From: Struthidea cinerea
Taxonomy: Eukaryota; Chordata; Aves; Passeriformes; Corcoracidae
Direction: 5' to 3'
NCBI GenBank assembly: GCA_013397865.1
Contig: VZTI01001819.1
Coordinates: 756,370 to 820,369 of the forward strand
Length of the DNA stretch: 64,000 nucleotides
Shown piece after piece: positions 51,601 through 60,600 of this stretch (position 1 is its first letter; the number at the start of each line of letters is the position of its first letter). Both the position numbers and the translations under genes were made by a program. The notes beneath the pieces are model-generated. The model was not told the origin of the DNA, searched no databases, and saw only the letters and a program-made list of their open reading frames with translations.

Positions 51601-54600
51601 CATAACCTGTGATCTGAGTGGGACAGATCAACAGAAGGTTTGCAAGGAGGAAGTATACAAACATCTTGGAATCTTTGAAGACATAGGAAATACATGGATA
51701 AGGATGCTACCGCTGATGTGGTTTCCTTGAATTTCCACAAAGTTTTTGATAAAGCCCCTCTCCAAAGAGGGCATGTAGACGTAACATGAAAGATGAAGCC
51801 CCAGAGTAGATAAGTAGATGAATAGAATGCAGCAATTCTCAAAACACAGAGGTCACAACTGGAGGCTCGTTCAATAGATGGCCAGGTAAGAAGAGTGAAC
51901 AGTGGTATCAGAAGGTTTCCTGATGACGACATGGATATTGACTGCACTAAAGGCAAGAGTTTGGTGCATTGCAATCCCAGATTGAATGATTTGTCAAAAA
52001 TGACAGATGAAACACATCATAGACAGTTGTCAAGTGGTGTACTTAGGAAAAAATAACCAGTCAAAATTCACCTGCAAAATGGTGAGCTCAGAACTGACTG
52101 TTACCAAGCAGGTTAAGATTTTACAATATGATGAATACCTGTGAAGACATTATTTTAGCATTCAGCAGCAATCAAAAAGCAAATAAAATTATGGCAATTA
52201 TTAGGGTAAAAAGTGCAAAAGAACAGCCATCATTATACCTCTGTGTAAGTTCAAAGTTGACGTTTTCTTGACTGCTGTGTATGGCTACTGTTTGATACAG
52301 GATATAGAAGTAGGTAGTTGGTTGTTGTGACCAAGTACAGTTCCTCCTATGGCAGGAATTTGACTTATGAGTCAGTGAAATTCATTTGTATATACAGTCA
52401 GGTGAACATTTGCAATTGAAGACTTATGCAGAAAGTGGTATCTGATTATTGTCATGAGCGTTAATTGGATTTGCTTAAAATCCAGGAGGTAATACTCCTT
52501 TGTGGTAGGCAGCACTTATGCAACATTTGCCAGTTTTATGTGAATTCTTCATTTGTCAGCACCCAAACATAGTATGAATGAAAAAATAAAAGACAGTCCC
52601 TATCCTGAACAGCTTCCAGTCTTTTGCAGTTTTCTACAACATTACAAGTGTTGCACATTACTAAAAGTTTTAAAGTTTTAAAATTGGTTTTCTTTCTCTG
52701 ATTTCAAATGATGATTTGAAGCAGTTTCCTCCAAAAAGAGTGAAAAAATAGTAACATCATTTTGTGTGTGTGAGATCTTTCCAATATTGCTTTTATTCTA
52801 ATGAACCATTCCATTGTGTTGCCTTCACTAGCCACAGCTTTTCACTCTTGGTCAAATTGCTGCTACAGATATCTTAATTGGCACTAAAAATAGCATTTGT
52901 TTTTTCCCTTACAAGGTCCTAAACCAAAATTAAACTCCTCTGCATTGACTGCATGGTACACCATGGAAGATTCATGCAGTATCAAGGAGAAGAAAAGAGC
53001 TTAAACTGGCTGAAAAATCAGGGCATGTGTCCTGTTTCATCTGAAAAAAAAAAAAAAAAAACCAACCCCAAGCCAAAAAAACAAAAACCAACAGAATTAC
53101 AGAATTACCATGAGCGACGTCCAGACAGCCAACTGTGAACAGGAGAGCCAGCTGCCATACTTGAGTCATGATGAGCACATTATATGGATTCCTAAAGCTG
53201 AGAGGATATTCTTTGACTATGTTTTCCTCAGTCCGCTTTACATATTTTTTTCTCTTTTTTTTTTTCCCCCTGTTCTAGAAGTTTGTTCTAATAATATTCA
53301 AGGACCTGATTTTTAAAAATCCCTAGCATTCAAAAATCCCAACTTATTCTGAGAGCCAAACTTCATTTTGCATACTGTGGAACTTTGTATCCCTTAGACT
53401 TGCAGACACCTATGTAATCAGCCTCCCATTTTTCATTGTCTTATAGGATGCTGTCTCACAATGTTTTCATCTGGCATTGTCTGAAAGAACTGAAATAGTA
53501 AAGATAAACTCGAGGAAGCTTGTATTTTCCATCATGGAGTTGCCAGCAGTGTGTTCATGCAGGTGATTAGTCTGGACAGAAGGAAGTAGTCAGCTGTTGC
53601 TCTTAGCCTATGTTAAGCTTTGTATTTAATCTCTTTGTGTCTCCAGCTGCTCCGATGATGAATGCAAAGTACCTTGCTAATATAACAGAACTCAAAGTTA
53701 GCTTATTGGGAATCTTCATGTCAATAATTTTTTTTTAATTTTTTTTTTAATTTTTCCTTGAAGATAGAAACTGGCTGCACTGACTTTTCATTATCACAGT
53801 TCAGTAAGCTGTATGTATAAACTGAGTCCTCTTACTTCATTTAAAGTCTTTTTTTTACATATTTCTACCTCTGTTCTGTTAAAGAAACATGCGGTTTGAA
53901 TGGAGAAAATATTTAAATCTTTCAGACAAGACAAGATAGGCTGTTAGAAAATTACTTTTTCTTTTAGTGCTGACTTACGTTGTGAGGCTGCTCATTCCCA
54001 CTTCCCTATCATACTATCAGTCAGGGTAGTGTGACTGTGCACCTGCATGGTGAACTGCATCCGAAAAGCAATCTGTGCAAAATAAAATGAACTCTGAACA
54101 GTTCTTGAGGTAAGGGTTCTTATTAAGGCTGAAAGAAATGCCTATGAAATTATGACCGTGACTGGAAAATGTATATGGGCATTCCATCTGGAAGACACTT
54201 TGCTCACTCTGAAAGAGCACCAAGTGCAGACTAAACAGGTTAGAGTCAATTGCTCCTGGATAATTGGATTATGTGATCAATTAAGCAACTTGTGGAGCAG
54301 AGGTAGGAAGGAGAGAGGTGACAGACCATTATGGAACAGGAGAAGAATCATCAGCTCTTGTGGAATTAGAGCAAGCTGCAGCTATAGTTGTGGCTAGGGT
54401 TAGTTCGGTTCAAAAGCTATTTCTATCACTGCTGCTTAAGTACTTACTCAACATACTGAGATTGCTTGCATAGTGTATATTCCCTGCATTTGTTATAATT
54501 ACACAGCTTTGACATAACAAACGTTTTTTGTCTGTGGGAAAAATTATTAGAACTATATTTGTATCTATCGAAATTTATCAGGCCTCCCTACTGGCTTCAA

Positions 54601-57600
54601 ATGTAGAGAATCATTCAAAAGTTGTGTCTTGTTTGGGTTTTTTTAATAAAACGCTGGATTTCGTTAATTAGTAAAAATCATCTGATGAGCAGACTCATGT
54701 TAAGAAACATCTTTCTGTGTACCAATAATTTTTGTAAAAGAGACTGATTGTTCACAGTTGTTGCAAGCATCTAGTCAGAACTTGTCACCTCAATTTCATT
54801 TGTGGTTAATGGAAGGGGAGAGAAAGAGATTAAATCCTTCAGGTTGTATTTCCATCCCTGCTGGCTTAGGATGAGATAAACTGCTTTCTGAAGATGCAAG
54901 TGTCTTTTGGGTTTATAAGAGGGAGCATAGGTCTAAGTATGCACTAAGTATTTTCAGGCAGCTAAAGCTGTGGGAGGTGAATCTCACTGAACATGTCATT
55001 TGTTAAGGTCATTGTGTGGGCTGTGACATAAACTTTATGGTGTATGTTGCTTGTATAACTTTCATTTATATTTTACAGTATGTCTGTTGTAATCAGGTAG
55101 CCTTGCTGGCTATATGAACAAGCAGTTCTCTTGGCTCCTCTGCATACCACATGCATGGGACGTCCATAGCAAACTGTACCATGAGTGAAAAAAGGTTTTA
55201 CTTTCTTCTAATAGGTTGTGAAACAGCTCAGATTAATTGCATGTCACCTTGTTTTCACATGAGGAGGCAGAAGTCTGTTTTGTTACTCTTTCAAAAATCA
55301 TACAAATATTTCTTCGCTAACTTCTGTGAGAGTACTCCTTTTGCCTGCCAAAATCCTTCTATTCTGGAATTATGCTAAGAAACACAGCATTTCAAGCTTG
55401 AACATTACAATAGGTTTACACAATAGCTTTGGAATATTTTTCCTGCTATTTTCCATCTCTTCTCTTATGTATGCAAACAAGGTGTTAGCTGTTGTGATCA
55501 CTGATACCAGCTGAGCAAATGTTTTCGTTGAGCTTTCCATGCTGATGCACAGGTATGGCTTTTGTTTTTCTTGAGCTGATAACAGCTCACTTTACCCCTA
55601 CCAGGAGCTGTTCAAATTAATCCCTTTTGTGTGCATTGCTTTGCATTCGTAAGCATCTAATTTCATTTGTTCCTGATGCTGAATCACTGGTAGCTCCCAC
55701 GCATGGAACAGTAGATACTACATAGATACTAGAATACAGGGCAAAGAATGACAAAAACTGCTGAAGGACTGCCACTCTAGCTCCTCAAGAGAACTAGGTA
55801 GAGTCTTGTGTTTCTTTCCTGTGTTGGAGGAAAGTCAGCATAGTTCTGGTTTCCTTTCAGTCAGGCATTTATCTTAATACCTAAACATGGGAAGACTACA
55901 TTCATTCTGCCTTTTGACAGCTTCACTGCGGTCTCTTCAGACCTTCTGCTGTCCTGAGGTACTTAGGATAAGGAAACTTTTGGATTTGACTCAGAACATT
56001 GGTTATCTTAAGCCCCGTGTGGCTTCTGCCCTGTTTTTTTTCAAGTGATTTCAAACCAAAGAAGGGTGCTTGGCTGCACAACATGCTGTCATTTCACAGA
56101 GATTTGGGGATCTCAGATGCTTAAAGAGCAAGTTGGGCCGCTTTGCTGAGAGCATAGATTAAAGTAGTGTTATTATCAAACAGTGCTGTTCAGGTTAACA
56201 GAGGGCTGAGAAATTTTGCTAAACAATGTATATATATTTGCAGTGGAATTCACCTATTATAACACAAATACTCCCATGAAAATCCAAATTAGATCTCAAG
56301 ATGAAACACTGATGTTTTGTTTATAGCATCTTTCACCATTCATATCTGCCTTCAGTTCTGATATTTTATTCCTTCAGGATGACACAGACGTTATTTTTCC
56401 CACATCCCATATGTCCAAACCATATAAAGATATTTAGCTCAAATACCATGGGTGTGAAACATTCCACACTGTGGGTCCAGGGTGATGTTTGGAGTGTCTT
56501 TAACATGCTGTGGTGTTCAATTACAATACAGCAAATTTATTTTTATGCAGTGTTCTTCATTGAAAGTATGGAAAATTGCTTTGCAGTGAGTCATCTGACA
56601 GCTAAAGAACTAAAAGTCTGTAGTGATATTTAAAGAGAAAGTGGCTCAGAGCTGACAGAGTTCAAGACAGAAAAAGAAACAGAAATTAAAGAGAGGGCCT
56701 CCAACCATGGAGAAAATAGCGACAAAGACTGGTTAGGGGGAGGAGTGATGAGAAAGCCAAACAAGCTGAGAATGTCAGAGACAGTTCAGGAGATTATGTA
56801 TATCATTCTGAAACAAGCATTAGGCTTCAGATGTCTCTCTTGTTTTACACCAGCCTTAGCCAAGCAAGGTTGCTTTGACCCTAAGAGAATGGTGTAAATC
56901 CAGATAAATAAGAGTGCTAGGCTCAGAGCACGGTTAGGAATTTAGAAACATGCAGGTAGGGGTTGAGGCAAGGATTAATGTCTTAACTTTCTCGAGCAAA
57001 ACATTAGAATGTGGTGTTTTCACTTTGGCTGAACACCAGGCACTCACCAAAGCCATTCTATTACTGTCCTCCTCAGCTGGACAGGAGATAGAAAATATTA
57101 CTAAAGGTTCACCTGACAGGGGCATGGAGAGATCACTCACTGACTACTGTCATGGGCAAAACAGATTCAGCTTGGGGAAACCAGTTGAATTTATTACCAA
57201 TCAAAATTAGAGCGGGATAGTGAAAAGTAAAATCAAATCTTAAAGCACCTTCCTGCGTGCCACCGCTCCCCCCCACACACACACCTCTCCCATCTTCCCA
57301 GGCTTAACTTTTTTCCCAGTTCTCTACCTCCTCCCCACCAGCGCATAAGAGGACGGGGAGTGAGGGTTACAAGCACTTCACCCCCTCAGGGAAAGGAGTC
57401 CTTCCCCTTCTCCAGCATGGGATCTGTCCCATGGGAGACTGTCCTCCACTATGAGTCCTTCCCACAGACTGCGGCTCTTCATGAACTGCTCCAGCGCTAG
57501 TTCTTTCCCACAGTGTGCAGTCCTTCAGGAACAGATTCCTCCAGTGTGGGTCCTCTGTGGGGTCACAAGTCCTGCCAGCAAACCTACTCCAGTGTGGGCT

Positions 57601-60600
57601 CCTATCTCTGCAGGGCCACAGATCCTGCCAGGAGCCGGCTCCAGCATGGGCTTCCTGTGAGGTCACAGCCTCCATCAGGCTTGCACTTGCTCCAGTGGAG
57701 GGTCCTCCACAGGTGGATCTTTGCTGCACCAAGGACCTCCATGGGCTGCAGGGGCACAGCTGCAGGGGAATCTGCTGTGGCACCTGGAGCACCTCCTTCT
57801 GCACTGACCTTGGTGTCTGCAGAGTTGTCTCACCTATTCTCTCTCTGCTCTTCTCTGGCTGCAATTACTTCTGCACAGTAACTTTTTTCCCCTTCTTAAC
57901 TATGTTATCCCAGAGGTGTTACTACCATCACTGGTGAGTCAGCCTTGGCCAGCAGCAGGTCCATCTTGGAGCTGGCTGACATTGTCTCTGCTGGACATAA
58001 GCGAAGCTTCTGGCAATTTTTCACTGAAGTCACCCCTGTAGCCCCCACGACCAAAATCTTGTCATGCAAACTCAGTATATAGAAGAAAACTGGCATTCTG
58101 CAATCCATGATATTTAAATGTGTGAGGATTTTGTTAGACCACGAATGAGGGAATTATTAGTTAGAGAAGAATTATTATAGACAGGAATATGGACTTCAGC
58201 AGCAATGCCCTCAGAGGGAAGATGGGTGTTGGCTTCTGGCCAAATCTTCCTTGGCTAGTGCTGGAGGGGTTAACACTCAGAAGTGAGTGTGTGGGAGGAG
58301 CAATCAGTTCAGGGTCAGAGATAACTTTAAAACTCGGGCTTTGTGTACAGGGATAAGATCTGAGTAAAGAAGCACAAAAGCTGTCTCGAAGAGCAAGAGG
58401 GACTTATTTCCTGTGACATTTGAGGCTTTTGAAGAATTAGGTAGTAAGGAAATTATAATGTAGCAAGGGAACAACAGAAGCAAGGCAGGCTGTTAAAGAG
58501 ATTGGAGATTACTTACCAAGGTCACTGTTGCCTTGCATGCTTTTCCTATAAAGTTGATGTCCAAAACTGAGCTAGCAGTAAGATATCCCAAAGGAGGAGA
58601 ATGTTTAAGGAGGAGAAAATAGATGAGTCAGAAAGAGATGCCTGGTGTTTTTAAAGCACAGCACTGTCATGAAGGGATATCATCAATATAAACACTACCA
58701 TCTTTCGTTGTAAATTATGTACATTCTTCTTGTGTTCTTGGTCAAATCTACCAGCTGATGGTGTGGGACTCTTTGGGGAACTCTGTCATGGTGTGTCACA
58801 CAGTCTGCCCCTGCTGTTTTTTGCTCTGGGGATTCTTTTGACCTCACTCTGTATAGAACCATATTATCTGCCTTAAGAAGGTAAATGAGATGTAAAGTAT
58901 GTAGCATGGAGGAGAATACAGTTTTTATTGAAGCAGAAGGGAAAAAATTGCTTGTCTTTTTAATGCATTCAGAAAAGTTGACTTTGACATTGTAGTACTG
59001 AAAGACATTGTAAGCATAAAAGTAAGGTTAGAGCCACTCAGGTATCCCAGAATTTGAAGGGTGTCATATTTCATTGTATGCAGTTCTAAAATGTTTATTA
59101 CAGATCTTCTTATTTACAGCTCTCATGTCTCTTTTGAATCCGCAGAAGAGGAATATCAAGGGCAAGCCAAGAGAAAGCGCATTCGAAGGAAGAAACAAAA
59201 GAGCAGTTTACAAATCTCTAGTAATTTACATGGAGAACAAACAGATTTGGGAATGCAAGAAACTGTTGTTCAAGATAATTTACAGCTGCAGCAAACAGAC
59301 GGTCCCAGAATAAGCAAAAACAAAAAGAGGAAAATGAAAAAGAAGCGTCAGAAAGAAAAAAAGAGAGCAGCTGGCTTAGTAACAAAAACTACTGGTGTGG
59401 ATTTTACGTATCAGCCTGACAAAAACAACAAAGAAGCAGCAGGCTTAAAAGACATAGATGAAAAGGCAGATAGCATTCTGGACTTCCTGCAGGCAACACA
59501 ACAAATCTATTTTGCTGACAGTATGTACCACTCTTTCTCCTTTCTTTTTATGAGTATTACCACACAGGGGAAAATGGTTATGCATTTATTACTGCTGTAA
59601 AATGAGACAAATCTACTAAAGAAGTATCTCTCTTGAACTCAGTGAGACATGTGAGTACCTAGTATTTGTCCCACTTTATGGTGTGTACATGACTGTAAGA
59701 ATTCACATCAACAGAAGAAACCTGTGGTCCTCTGTCTTTAAAAATATACATGGTGTTCCTTGCTCTTCTCTTAAACATTCCAATGCCCTTGGGACAAGTG
59801 GTTAAAATTCTTCCCTTTGCAAGCAAACACCCAGAAGGATTACTTGCTTTCAGAAAACTTAAAATGAGGCCAATTGTTATCCTTAACTACTTTTATGCTT
59901 AGTATCTCTGAACCAATCTTCTTTTCAGAATGTTCTCCTTCCCAGGAGGAGATATATTTGTATTCTATAAGGAAATCTAGACAGACAGCATGTAAAGGAA
60001 CAGGAAAGATACTATTGGCACTGGGAAAGTACACTGGCATAAAATGCTTGTGAACAGGATGAATGGGAACTGATGCTCAGTGCACATTCCATAGTACTTC
60101 TAAAAGGATTGCATGGATTTATCCCTAATGGCCTATTGAATGTTCACTGGTCACTGTGGAGCTGACGGGAGAATATTAAACAGCTTACCTGCCTGTATTA
60201 GTCCATCTTAAGTCAGAGCTATCGGCTTCTAGTACCATAAAATTGATCTTTTGGTTACAGAATTACTATAAAAACCTTGTTAAGATGACATCAGAGATTT
60301 CATGTTAATTTCTTTTTCAAGATCTATACATAGAATTTTCTTTGCGTAATGTTAAATTTTTCTGCTGCATCAGGTCTTCGTACTAAGTCTAGCATTTGAA
60401 ATCTGTCCTACTTTCTGGCTAAGGTATTTCCATCACCAAAATTAAGAATTTCACTACTTCACCATATGGCTAAGTAAACGCAAGCTAAACTACATGTATT
60501 TGCTGTAGTGGAACTCCAGAGCAATGGAGCAAGATTGAAATTCTTCAAGTTCTGCTGTTAACACATGACCCAGAACAGAAACCTGATCAATTGTCCACAG

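Larger units (their letters stand above)
30394..59145 (+). other. ERICH1: ERICH1 intron 3 (28.8 kb)
   Basis: The donor is GTAAGT at 30394 and the acceptor is AATCCGCAG ending at 59145. It holds a 35-base assembly gap (35638-35672), three large antisense solo LTRs (37404, 43075, 57010), a nested ERVK LTR (43656-44030), a CR1 tail (46984-47048) and an ancient CR1 (about 50760-52290). The remaining stretches, 30394-35570, 35700-37400, 38250-43070, 44540-46980, 47050-50750, 52300-57000 and 58085-59145, are AT-rich and show no exon, RNA gene or nameable repeat beyond homopolymers. Confidence 0.85.

Noticed and set aside
57367..57937. 122-165-codon frames on both strands
   Set aside because: Inside the solo LTR at 57010-58079; repeat composition, not a gene.
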